Origin: Alphaproteobacteria bacterium
Lineage (GTDB): Bacteria; Pseudomonadota; Alphaproteobacteria; Micropepsales; Micropepsaceae
Direction: 5' to 3'
DNA: 64,000 nt
NCBI GenBank assembly: GCA_019245415.1
Contig: JAFARO010000001.1
Location: 1 to 64,000 of the forward strand
Shown here: positions 46,948-55,529 of the stretch, piece by piece
Layout of the letters: each line of letters begins with the position of its first letter
Numbering within the stretch: the stretch's first letter is position 1
Position numbers and translations under genes: made by a program
The notes under the pieces: model-generated
Told to the model about the DNA's origin: nothing
Database searches by the model: none
What the model saw: only the letters and a program-made list of their open reading frames with translations

Positions 46948-47646
46948 TCAGACCTGCCCGAACACGCTCGTCGCCCGCGACATGAGATCGTCGTAAACCT
47001 GCACCACACGCTGTCCGGTTTCCGCGCTGCGCAATCCGGACATGATCGAAATCATCTCGGTTGCAGTCGACACATTGGACGATTCCAGCATGCCCTGGCG
47101 CACGCTTGCATCCGAGGCCTTTGCCGCAGCCGAGTCAGCGCTGAACAGCCCTCCGGAAACGGGGTCGAGATCGCCCGGCTTTTCGAAGCCCATCACGGCG
47201 ATGCGTCCCATCGGCGCGCCGTCCACCGTCACCATGCCGTCGGGTGCCACCTTGAAATCGCCACTGCCGACATTGAGATCGCCGGACTGCGATTGCAGCA
47301 CCATGCCGTTCGCGGTCACCAGCCGGCCGTCGGCATCGCGCGTAAACTGACCGCAGCGGGTGTAATAGGTCCCGGCCGGCCCGCGCACCGCGAAGAAGCC
47401 CTGCCCGGAGATGGCGAAGTCCAGCGGATTGCCCGTGTTGTGGAGCGCGCCGCTCGTAAGATCGACGGAGAGCTTCGGACCACTCGCATTATCGAGCGGC
47501 GCGGTCGCCTCGCTGCCGAGCAGAGCGCGAAAACCGTGGGTCGCCTTGTAGCCTGCCGTCGTGGCGTTGGTCAGGTTATCAGCAGCGATCTCTACGCGCT
47601 CTGCAGCGCGCGACATAACGACACCACCGATTTCGACGAGCCCCAT
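46948..47646 (-). CDS. flgF: Flagellar proximal rod protein FlgF
   Basis: A 232-residue rod protein with MSRAAERVEIAADNLTNATT and AGYKATHGF at the N-terminus, NPLDFAISGQGFFAVRGPAG, and the C-terminal VRQGMLESSNVSTATEMISI. The start is ATG 47646. It begins the second flagellar transcription run after a 125-bp gap downstream of flhA, which may hold a promoter. Confidence 0.88.
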   Translation of the reverse strand: MGLVEIGGVVMSRAAERVEIAADNLTNATTAGYKATHGFRALLGSEATAPLDNASGPKLSVDLTSGALHNTGNPLDFAISGQGFFAVRGPAGTYYTRCGQFTRDADGRLVTANGMVLQSQSGDLNVGSGDFKVAPDGMVTVDGAPMGRIAVMGFEKPGDLDPVSGGLFSADSAAAKASDASVRQGMLESSNVSTATEMISIMSGLRSAETGQRVVQVYDDLMSRATSVFGQV

Positions 47647-47771
47647 GAAACGTGTCGTAACACAACCAACACGTACAAACAACCGTTCCGCTAACGCAGT
47701 TAAATTCAAATTCACCAAGAACACCATCTAAGATAATCTTCGTGGCATTGACTCGATAGAATCGAATTCAA

Positions 47772-49802
47772 TCACTCGAATTTCACGACTGAGAACGACT
47801 TAAGATCGACAGTATGGGGAATTTCGTTGACCGAGAGGACTGCAAGTTTCGGCACGCTTCTTTTGGTAAACGTCTTGAGCGGGCGGCGGATGTCCGCATT
47901 GCACAACAGGACGGGTGATAATTTTTGCCGCACCATTGAATCCGCCAGAGGGATGAGCTTCCGGATGAGCTGCTCCGCGATCCTCGGATCGAGCGCGAAG
48001 CCGGCGGCCTTCTCGCCCCGCCGCAGGTTTTCGCTGATCTGTCCTTCCATCCGCGGATCCAGGCTGAGGACCGACAGCTGAGGATTGCGGCCGCGAAGCG
48101 TCTGGCAAATGCTGTGGCTCAGCCGCTGGCGCACCAGCTCGGTGAGCTCGTTCGTGTCCTTCAGGGTGCGGCCGGCGTCGACCAGGGTTTCCACGACCAG
48201 ATCGATGTTGCGGATTGAAACATCCTCCGACAGCAGGTTCTGCAGCACGCGCTGCACATCCGAGACGCTGAGGATTGCCGGGATCAATTCCTCGACCATG
48301 CCCGGCTGGCGGATGCGCACCCCTTCCAGCAACGCGACGACCTCGACGCGCGACAGCAGCAGCGCAGCCTCGTTGCGCAGGAGTTCGCCCAAATGCGTCA
48401 TAAGAACGGTGACGGGGTCGACCAGCGTGTAGCCCAATTCGCGCGCGCGATCAGCCGCGCCGGAGTCGATCCAGACGGCGGGCAGGCCGAAGGCCGGGTC
48501 GCGCGTGTCGATGCCTTCCAGCGCCTCGACGCTCTCGGCCCCGCGCACCGCAAGCATCTTCTCCGGGAACAATTGGGCGGCCGCGTGGCGGGCACCCTGG
48601 AGCCATATCTCGTATTCGAAAGGGCCCAAATCGCTGCCGTCCTGGAAGAGAACCGCGGGAAATTCCACGCCGCTGGCCCTCTCCCGCTGTGCCCGAAGCG
48701 CGGCGATCCGCTCAGTCAGCACTGGCTTGATCGAAAGCCATTGTTTGCCCAGCTCCCTCCCGAACAGGACCTCGATCGGTGGAGCGCCCTTCTGCACGCG
48801 CTGCTCCGCCTCGCTCTCGATCTTGTCGAACAACGACGCCTCCGCCTGAGCACGGGTCTTGCGCCGGGCGGCGAAGAAATTGGCGGAAGCAATCAGCACG
48901 ACGATCAGCATGGGCCATTTGGGCATGCCCGGCAGCGCCAGCAGCACGAACAGCGTGCCGAGGACGATCAGCGGTATCTTGGGAACGGAGGTCAGCTGGC
49001 TGAACACTTCAGTGCCCAGCTGGCGGTCGGACGCCGAGCGCGTGACGATGATGCCGGTGGCAACCGAAATGATCAGCGCCGGGACCTGCGTCACGATGCC
49101 GTCGCCGATCGTCAGCAGGGTGAAGGTCGCAAGGGCGTCGCTCCAGTTCATATCCATCTCGGCCACGCCGACAATCCAGCCTGCGATGATGTCGATCAAA
49201 AGGATGATGATGCCGGCGACGGCGTCGCCTTTCACGAACTTGCTGGCGCCGTCCATCGCGCCATAGAACGATGCTTCCTTCTCCAGTTCCTTGCGCCGGC
49301 GCTTGGCCTCGTTCTGGTCGATCAGGCCCATGTTGAGGTCGGCGTCGATGCTCATCTGCTGGCCGGGCACCGAATCCAGCATGAAGCGGGCCGCGACCTC
49401 GGATACACGCTGGGCGCCCGACGTCACCACGACGTATTGCACAACGACCAGGATGAAGAACACCACCAGGCCGACGATGAAATTGCCCTGCACGGCAAAG
49501 CTGCCGATGGCGCCGATCACCTCGCCGGCATTGGCGGTGGTCAGAATGAGCCGCGTGGCGGCGACGTTGAGCGCGACGCGAAACAGCGTCGCAACCAGCA
49601 GCAATGAGGGAAAAGTCGAGAATTCGACAGGACGTCCGACATAAAAGGTAAGGAGCAGAATCGTCAACGCAAACGCCATGTTGATGACAAGCGAAAGGTC
49701 CACCAAAAATGGTGGAATGGGCGCAAAAAGGATCAACAGGATCGCGATCACCCCGCCGACCAGGACGAGATCGAGGTTCTTGCCGAACAGATCACGCAGC
49801 AT
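47772..49802 (-). CDS. flhA: Flagellar export protein FlhA
   Basis: A 676-residue export gate protein. The N-terminal half has eight membrane segments, beginning LVLVGGVIAILLILFAPIPP and including the FHIPEP-type loop (ARFMLDSVPGQQMSIDADLN). The cytosolic domain carries LGYTLVDPVTVLMTHLGELL and VQRVLQNLLSEDVSIRNIDL. Start ATG 49802 overlaps flhB by 11 bp. Confidence 0.98.
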   Translation of the reverse strand: MLRDLFGKNLDLVLVGGVIAILLILFAPIPPFLVDLSLVINMAFALTILLLTFYVGRPVEFSTFPSLLLVATLFRVALNVAATRLILTTANAGEVIGAIGSFAVQGNFIVGLVVFFILVVVQYVVVTSGAQRVSEVAARFMLDSVPGQQMSIDADLNMGLIDQNEAKRRRKELEKEASFYGAMDGASKFVKGDAVAGIIILLIDIIAGWIVGVAEMDMNWSDALATFTLLTIGDGIVTQVPALIISVATGIIVTRSASDRQLGTEVFSQLTSVPKIPLIVLGTLFVLLALPGMPKWPMLIVVLIASANFFAARRKTRAQAEASLFDKIESEAEQRVQKGAPPIEVLFGRELGKQWLSIKPVLTERIAALRAQRERASGVEFPAVLFQDGSDLGPFEYEIWLQGARHAAAQLFPEKMLAVRGAESVEALEGIDTRDPAFGLPAVWIDSGAADRARELGYTLVDPVTVLMTHLGELLRNEAALLLSRVEVVALLEGVRIRQPGMVEELIPAILSVSDVQRVLQNLLSEDVSIRNIDLVVETLVDAGRTLKDTNELTELVRQRLSHSICQTLRGRNPQLSVLSLDPRMEGQISENLRRGEKAAGFALDPRIAEQLIRKLIPLADSMVRQKLSPVLLCNADIRRPLKTFTKRSVPKLAVLSVNEIPHTVDLKSFSVVKFE

Positions 49803-50871
49803 CTTGCTCTTCCGTCGTTCGCATGCGCTTCTTGCGGCGCAGCTCGTTGTAGATTTCGGCCACCGGCCGGTAGCAGTGTTCGGGGATAGCCTTGTCGAGC
49901 GCGGCCTTCGCATAAAGCTCGCGCGCCAGAGCCCGGTGCTCGACGATGGGAATGGCGTAGAGGAACGCGAGCCGCTTCAACCGTTGGGCCAATGCGTTCG
50001 TTCCCAACGCGACTACGACAGGCGCAGCCGACAGCATGGGCTGATAGTGAAGCCCCAGCGCTATGTGCTCCGGATTTGTCACGAGCACGTCCGCTTTGCG
50101 CAAACCGCGTAGACTCCTGCTCGCCTTGGCAAACTCGCGATGGAGCTGCTTGCGCTTCTGTTTGAGGCGCGGCTCGCCTTCGCGCTCACGCGCTTCCTGG
50201 CGCAATTCGCGCCGGTTCATCCGCATTTTCTTGACGAATTGTCCCCGAGCGATGAGTTGATCGAGCACCGTGAAGAGGACAGCGGCCAACACCACGAACG
50301 ACAAAAGCCGCATTGCGGAGCCGTTCATCAGCTCCAGGAGTCGCCGGCCGTCCGTGATCTCGCGCGCTCCGCTTTCGACGGCGCCGCGGATGACCAGGTA
50401 AGCGACCATGCCATAGACGAAGAGCTTGAGAATGTTCTTGAAAGTCTCGATCAGGAGCCGGAGCGAGAACAGGCGTTTGAGGCCATTTGCCGGATTGAGG
50501 CGCGAGAAGTCGGGCTTGAGCGGGGCGGACGAGAAGACGAAGCCGGTTTGCAGGAGCTCGAAAACCAGCACGATCATAATGATTGCCGCGAACAGCAGCA
50601 GCATGGGTCTTGCCAGGGGCGCGACAAGAGTCTCCACGGCGATGAGCAGCGAACCATCGGCAAGGGCCGGACCGGAAACGAGTGCGTCATGGCTGGCATG
50701 CGCGACGGCAAGGCCCAAACCCGGCCCCGCCATCCAGGCATATCCAAAGAGCGCCGCAAGGCTGGTCAGGAAACTCAAATCCATGCCCCGCGCGACGACG
50801 CCCTTTTTGCGCGAGCGATCGAGCTTGAACTGCGTCGGTTGTTCGGATTTGTCCTGTTCGGTCTCGGCCAT
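49792..50871 (-). CDS. flhB: Flagellar export switch protein FlhB
   Basis: A 359-residue protein with a four-segment membrane domain and a cytosolic autocleaving domain. The cleavage motif reads NPEH (266-269) instead of the usual NPTH; the essential Asn and Pro are kept. FlhB switches export from rod/hook to filament substrates. It starts with TEQDKSEQPTQFKLDRSRKK, typical of the family. Confidence 0.96.
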   Translation of the reverse strand: MAETEQDKSEQPTQFKLDRSRKKGVVARGMDLSFLTSLAALFGYAWMAGPGLGLAVAHASHDALVSGPALADGSLLIAVETLVAPLARPMLLLFAAIIMIVLVFELLQTGFVFSSAPLKPDFSRLNPANGLKRLFSLRLLIETFKNILKLFVYGMVAYLVIRGAVESGAREITDGRRLLELMNGSAMRLLSFVVLAAVLFTVLDQLIARGQFVKKMRMNRRELRQEAREREGEPRLKQKRKQLHREFAKASRSLRGLRKADVLVTNPEHIALGLHYQPMLSAAPVVVALGTNALAQRLKRLAFLYAIPIVEHRALARELYAKAALDKAIPEHCYRPVAEIYNELRRKKRMRTTEEQDAA

Positions 50872-50872
50872 G

Positions 50873-51634
50873 TCAGATCAACCGAGGCAGCGCTTCAAGC
50901 AAAACGGCGGCAAATCGCACGATCAATGCCCCTGCCGCTCCGAACGACAGCGGCAGGACAAGAAGCAGCAGAATCGTCTTCACCTGAAAGCCGAGAACCA
51001 GGACGTTCATCTGAGGCACGGTGCGAGAGAGAAGAGCAATCGAGACATCGCTCAGGAAGAGCGCCAGGATCGTGGCGCCGGCGACGCCGAAGGCGCTCAG
51101 CGACATCAGTGCCATGAAGGCGCTGATGCGCGCGATCGAATGGGGCAGCACCCAGGTGCCCAGTGGAATCGCGTCGAGGCTCGCCGAAAGGAACCGCAGA
51201 AGCGCGACATGCCCATCGAAGCCGAAGAATACGGCCGCCGCCGCATAGGCGAAAAGCGTCCCGATCAAGGGCACTTGAGAACGCGTGGCGGGGTCGACCA
51301 GGCCTGCCAACCCAAAGCCGGCCTGAATGTCGATGGTGCGACCGGCAATATAGAGCGCGCCAAACCCGACCTGGAAGGCCAGCACGATCAACAATCCCAG
51401 GGCAAGCTCGTGAACCGCTGCCTCAGCAAGCTGCGGCAGGTTCTCTGCGCTCAACAGGGCAAGATCGCGATGGCCGCCGATCAGAACGATCGACAGTCCG
51501 AGCGCGAACAATACGCGGAAAAACACCGGCATCGGTACCAGCGTGAACGGTGGTGCAAAGGCAAAAACAGGCGCGAGCCGCAGTCCCAATACCAGCGCCG
51601 ACGCCGCCCAGTCTGCCAGCACGAGACCCGCCAT
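50873..51634 (-). CDS. fliR: Flagellar export gate protein FliR
   Basis: A 253-residue polytopic membrane protein with six hydrophobic segments. Family patterns include GLRLAPVFAFAPPF, FALGLSIVLIGG, FGLAGLVDPATRSQVPLIGT and LLRFLSASLDAIPLG. FliR joins FliP and FliQ in the gate. 1 bp separates it from flhB. Confidence 0.95.
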   Translation of the reverse strand: MAGLVLADWAASALVLGLRLAPVFAFAPPFTLVPMPVFFRVLFALGLSIVLIGGHRDLALLSAENLPQLAEAAVHELALGLLIVLAFQVGFGALYIAGRTIDIQAGFGLAGLVDPATRSQVPLIGTLFAYAAAAVFFGFDGHVALLRFLSASLDAIPLGTWVLPHSIARISAFMALMSLSAFGVAGATILALFLSDVSIALLSRTVPQMNVLVLGFQVKTILLLLVLPLSFGAAGALIVRFAAVLLEALPRLI

Positions 51635-51637
51635 GGT

Positions 51638-51904
51638 TCAGCCAAGACCGGGTATCAGCATGATCATCTCAATGGCGAACTGCGTGATGCGGTAGATGAT
51701 CCAGGGGCCCAGCAAAATAAGCATGATGCCGGAAACCAGCAGCTTCGGCACGTAGCTGAGGGTCATTTCCTGCAATTGCGTCGCGACCTGCAGCACGCTG
51801 ATCGCCAATCCTGTCGCAAGTGCCGCGGCCAGGATGGGACCCGCCACCAACATGCTGTTCCACAGCAGCGAATTCATCAGGCCAAGAGCCTGGTCCCCCT
51901 CCAT
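51638..51904 (-). CDS. fliQ: Flagellar export gate protein FliQ
   Basis: An 88-residue protein with two membrane segments: VAGPILAAALATGLAISVLQ, ATQLQEMTLSYVPKLLVSGI and LILLGPWIIYRITQFAIEMI. First gene of the fliQ-fliR-flhB-flhA run. Confidence 0.95.
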   Translation of the reverse strand: MEGDQALGLMNSLLWNSMLVAGPILAAALATGLAISVLQVATQLQEMTLSYVPKLLVSGIMLILLGPWIIYRITQFAIEMIMLIPGLG

Positions 51905-52232
51905 GATCTACGCCTCACGCACCCCTCGGTAGATTTCACTGGTTTTCCATTCGGGAGCAAGAGCAGATTATGGTTAAGTCGCGATGCTGCTTTGCGCGCA
52001 GACTCGCACGAGGAAAAGACAACCGCCTTTTCACGTCTGCGGCGTTGCGCTCTCCTGTACGTTAAGCATTTTCCTCACATCGCCGCGTCCTGAACGCCTG
52101 CATTCAACGCCACCATCGGCATTGCGGTGATCAACGGCGAGCACGAAGTCCTTGTCGGCCCTGCTAGGTCCCCGACAAGGAAAAGGCCACTACATCGAGC
52201 AGCGGGGGCGACCCTTGGTCTCCCCGAGGCCG
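51905..52232. other. Gene-free spacer between flagellar and propeller-protein genes
   Basis: This 328-bp stretch holds no convincing gene. The part nearest fliQ must contain its ribosome site and probably the promoter of the fliQ operon; I found no clear sigma-70, sigma-54 or sigma-28 pattern. The only structure seen is the inverted repeat at 52149-52181. Confidence 0.6.
52149..52181. terminator. Inverted repeat, possible terminator after the propeller gene
   Basis: A perfect 10-bp stem, TCCTTGTCGG (52149-52158) with CCGACAAGGA (52172-52181), loop of 13. It lies about 50 bp beyond the stop of the minus-strand propeller gene. There is no U-run on the expected side, so it may be a factor-dependent stop, an mRNA-stabilising hairpin or a protein-binding site. 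Confidence 0.35.
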
Positions 52233-55200
52233 CTATTTGATCCCCTGCGCGTGGCTGCGGAAACTGGCGAGTTGGGTCTTCTTCAATGAATCCCAGTCCG
52301 CCAATTGCTTGCCGAGATCGTCGTGCATGGTCTTGTAGGTCTGGAGTTCCTGCAGATTGGGCGCGGTGTCGGAATCATCCAGCAGACCTGCGAAGGAATA
52401 GATCTGTTCGTTCAGCCGACCGGGAAAGTTCAGGTTCGCCTCCGAACCCTTGATGTTCACCTGCATCAGAATCGACTCGATCTGCGACGCCCTTGCCGTC
52501 AGCTGGGCCCCTTCCGCCGCCAGCGGCTGCCCCCCACGGCGTTTGAGTGTTCCGGAGACCTCGTTCTTCACCGCCCGGATGTCGTTGACGGCGCGATGCA
52601 GCGCGTCCTGGTCGCGATAGACCTCCATTGCCAGCGCGAATTTCTGCTGCAACCCCGTGAGCGGCCCCTTGACGCGCGGATCGACTGCGATCGTCAATGG
52701 CGCAGTCAGGGTCTGTCCCTGATAGGTGAGCCGAACGGTGTATTTGCCTGGCAGCGCAATCGGTCCGCGCGGTGCAAGACCGGCATAGAACGCTCCCGGA
52801 ATTTGCGCGGGGTCGTCATAGCGTAAGTTCCACACGAAGCGGTTGGTTCCCTGATCGGCTGGCAAGGTGTCGGTCGGATGCACCTGGTCCGGCCATTCCG
52901 GCGGTTGCTCTTGCTTGTTGGATTTGACGCTCGTCAGGTGGCGCACGAGCTGACCCTTGGCATCGAGGATGTCCATTGTCAGCGGGGCGGTCGGCTTGGA
53001 CGCCAGGTAGTAGTCGATCAGGATACCTGCGGGCGGGTTCTGGCCCACGGGCGGGCGGGCGTCGACCTCATCGGGATAGTAGAGGTGGTAGCCGGTCTGC
53101 GGCGTGTACAGATATACGCTGGGAGCCGCCATCGCGGCAGCCACCTGGCGCAGCGGCGTGACATCGTCGAGGACCCAGAACGAACGGCCATGGGTCGCGA
53201 CCACGAGGTCGTCGCCCTTGACGACGAGATCGTGCACCGGCGAGCGCGGCAGATTGAGCTGCAGGCTCTGCCAATGTCCGCCATCGTCGAACGAGACAAA
53301 CACGCCGGTCTCGGTGGCCGCGTAGAGCATGCCGCGCATGGCGCTGTCTTCGCGCACGGCATGCACCCATGAACCGTCCGGCAGTCCGGCATCGACGCGC
53401 GTCCATGTCTTGCCGGAATCGGCGGTCTTGAAGACGTAGGGCTTGGTGTCGTCGAGCTTGTGGCGGTCGACAGCGACATAGGCGGTGCCGGCGTCGAAAT
53501 GCGACGGCTCGATCATGCTGACGGTTCCCCATTGCGGCATCGCCTGCGGTGTGACGTTGCTCCACCGTCCGCCGCCATTGGACGAAAGCTGCACCAGCCC
53601 GTCATCTGTGCCGACCCATAGCATGCCGCGTTTCAACGGCGACTCCGCGATGGCGAAGATGGTGTCGTAATACTCGACGCTGGTGATGTCCTTGGTGATC
53701 GGGCCGCCCGAGGCCTGCTGCTTGGACTTGTCGTTGCGCGTGAGGTCAGGGCTGATCGCCGTCCAGCTCGTGCCGTCATTGGTGGTCTTGTAAAGCCGCT
53801 CCATGCCGAAATAGAGCGTATCGGGATTGAACGGCGACATCGCCAACGGCGAAGTCCAGTTGAAGCGGTGGTCCAGATCCTTGGCCGCGTGGCCCGATGC
53901 ATCGACGGGCCACACCGAGATCACCCGATCCTGCATGGTGTGGCGGTCGAAACGGACTATGAAATTCTCCGATGTCGAATAGATGATCTGGGGGTCGCGC
54001 GGATCGGCGATGACGAAACCGCATTCGCCGCCGCCGGCGTTGTACCAGTCCTTTTCGGTGATGGCGCCCTCGTCGTCGCGGCTGGCGATGGCGAGGTTCG
54101 AATTGTCCTGCTGCGCGCCATAGACGTAATACGGAAACCGGTTGTCGACGGCGACATGGTAGAATTGTGCCGTCGGCTGGTTGTCCTGAGTCGTCCAGGT
54201 CTGGCCGCGGTCGGTGGAAATCGAGGCGCCGCCATCGCTGGATTCGATGATGCGGTCGGTATTGGTCGGATCGATCCAGATACCGTGATGGTCTCCGTGC
54301 CGCGCCGGCAGAAGGTTGAAGGACTTGCCGCCATCGGTGGAGCGGAACAAGCCGGTATTCTCGGCATAAAGCGTATCCGCGTTCTTGGGATCGGCCAGAA
54401 TCGTCGAGAAATACCAAGCGCGTTGCGTCAGCCGTCCGTCGTCGCTGACGCGGCGCCAATGATTGCCGCCGTCATCGGAGCGGTACAGGCCGCCTTGGGC
54501 CGCCTCGACCATGGCGTAGACGCGATTTGAATCGGCGCCGGAGACGGAGACGTGGATGCGGCCGAGTATGCCCGATGGCAGGCCGTTTCCGGTCAGATGG
54601 GACCAGGTCAGTCCGCCGTCCTGCGATCGGTAGAGGCCGCTGCCGGGCCCGCCGCTCGAAAAATTCCACGGCAGGCGCCGCGCCTGCCATAAAGCGGCAT
54701 AGACGATTTTGGAATTGTGCGGGTCGAAACTCACATCGATCGCGCCGGTCTGATCGTCCTTGTACAGAACTTTCGCCCATGTCCGGCCGCCGTCGGCAGT
54801 CCGGAAGACGCCTCGCTCGCTGTTGGGTCCGAAGGCATGGCCGAGTGCGGCCACCAGCACGACGTTGGGGTCGGCCGGATCGACGACGAGCGCGCCGATC
54901 TGGCGCGTATCCTTGAGACCGATATTGGCCCAGGTCTTGCCGCCGTCGGTTGTCTTGTAGACGCCGTCACCGACCGTCATGTTGCCGCGCGGCGCCGCTT
55001 CGCCGGTGCCGACATAGATAATGTTGCGGTTGGAGGGCGCGACGGCAAGCGCCCCCACCGACGAGATCGGGGTGTGATCGCTCAGGGGCTGCCAGGTCGC
55101 CCCGCCGTCCGTCGTCTTCCAGACGCCGCCGGCGACAGCACCGAAATAGAAGGTATAGGCGTCGCCCGGGATGCCGGCGACCGCAAGCGCGCGCCCGCCG

Positions 55201-55397
55201 CGATATGGACCAATGCCACGCCATTGCAGTGCCTTGAAAAGGCTCTGGTTGACGGGAAAACTTGTCACTGCGGGCTGCGGCGGCACGGGGGCTGCCCTGC
55301 CCTTCGGCGGGTGGGATGGTGGTGTGACGGCGATAGCGGCCGTCGCGGCAAGGAGCGTCACGGAAAGCAAGATCGTACGTATACGGAACGTGTGCAT
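52233..55397 (-). CDS. Secreted VPS10/BNR-repeat beta-propeller protein
   Basis: A 1054-residue exported protein with a signal peptide (IRTILLSVTLLAATAAIA). About ten Asp-box repeats (S/T-x-D-x-G-x-T/S-W, for example KTTDGGATW, KTTDGGKTW, RTADGGRTW, RSQDGGLTW, STDRGQTW, KTADSGKTW) fill residues 60-740, indicating sortilin/BNR-type propellers. After about 790 there is a beta-sandwich-like part (GKYTVRLTYQGQTLTAPLTI) and a helical tail. Such proteins are common in Acidobacteria and some Proteobacteria, with no fixed function; glycan or peptide handling is possible. Divergent from a TonB-dependent receptor gene. Confidence 0.85.
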   Translation of the reverse strand: MHTFRIRTILLSVTLLAATAAIAVTPPSHPPKGRAAPVPPQPAVTSFPVNQSLFKALQWRGIGPYRGGRALAVAGIPGDAYTFYFGAVAGGVWKTTDGGATWQPLSDHTPISSVGALAVAPSNRNIIYVGTGEAAPRGNMTVGDGVYKTTDGGKTWANIGLKDTRQIGALVVDPADPNVVLVAALGHAFGPNSERGVFRTADGGRTWAKVLYKDDQTGAIDVSFDPHNSKIVYAALWQARRLPWNFSSGGPGSGLYRSQDGGLTWSHLTGNGLPSGILGRIHVSVSGADSNRVYAMVEAAQGGLYRSDDGGNHWRRVSDDGRLTQRAWYFSTILADPKNADTLYAENTGLFRSTDGGKSFNLLPARHGDHHGIWIDPTNTDRIIESSDGGASISTDRGQTWTTQDNQPTAQFYHVAVDNRFPYYVYGAQQDNSNLAIASRDDEGAITEKDWYNAGGGECGFVIADPRDPQIIYSTSENFIVRFDRHTMQDRVISVWPVDASGHAAKDLDHRFNWTSPLAMSPFNPDTLYFGMERLYKTTNDGTSWTAISPDLTRNDKSKQQASGGPITKDITSVEYYDTIFAIAESPLKRGMLWVGTDDGLVQLSSNGGGRWSNVTPQAMPQWGTVSMIEPSHFDAGTAYVAVDRHKLDDTKPYVFKTADSGKTWTRVDAGLPDGSWVHAVREDSAMRGMLYAATETGVFVSFDDGGHWQSLQLNLPRSPVHDLVVKGDDLVVATHGRSFWVLDDVTPLRQVAAAMAAPSVYLYTPQTGYHLYYPDEVDARPPVGQNPPAGILIDYYLASKPTAPLTMDILDAKGQLVRHLTSVKSNKQEQPPEWPDQVHPTDTLPADQGTNRFVWNLRYDDPAQIPGAFYAGLAPRGPIALPGKYTVRLTYQGQTLTAPLTIAVDPRVKGPLTGLQQKFALAMEVYRDQDALHRAVNDIRAVKNEVSGTLKRRGGQPLAAEGAQLTARASQIESILMQVNIKGSEANLNFPGRLNEQIYSFAGLLDDSDTAPNLQELQTYKTMHDDLGKQLADWDSLKKTQLASFRSHAQGIK

Positions 55398-55529
55398 ATT
55401 TCCCCCGGTGCGGGCCTGAGCGTCGGCCGGACTCTAGATCGGCGGCCCGCCCGCGTCGATATCCGCTCCGGCCCTGTTCACATCCGAATCGGTGTGCATA
55501 CTCTCTTTGGATTGGCCTAAGGGGGAAGG

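Noticed and set aside
46897..52000. Sigma-54 or sigma-28 promoters upstream of flgG, flgF and fliQ
   Set aside because: No convincing TGGC-N-TTGC or sigma-28 pattern was found; only weak AT-rich stretches.
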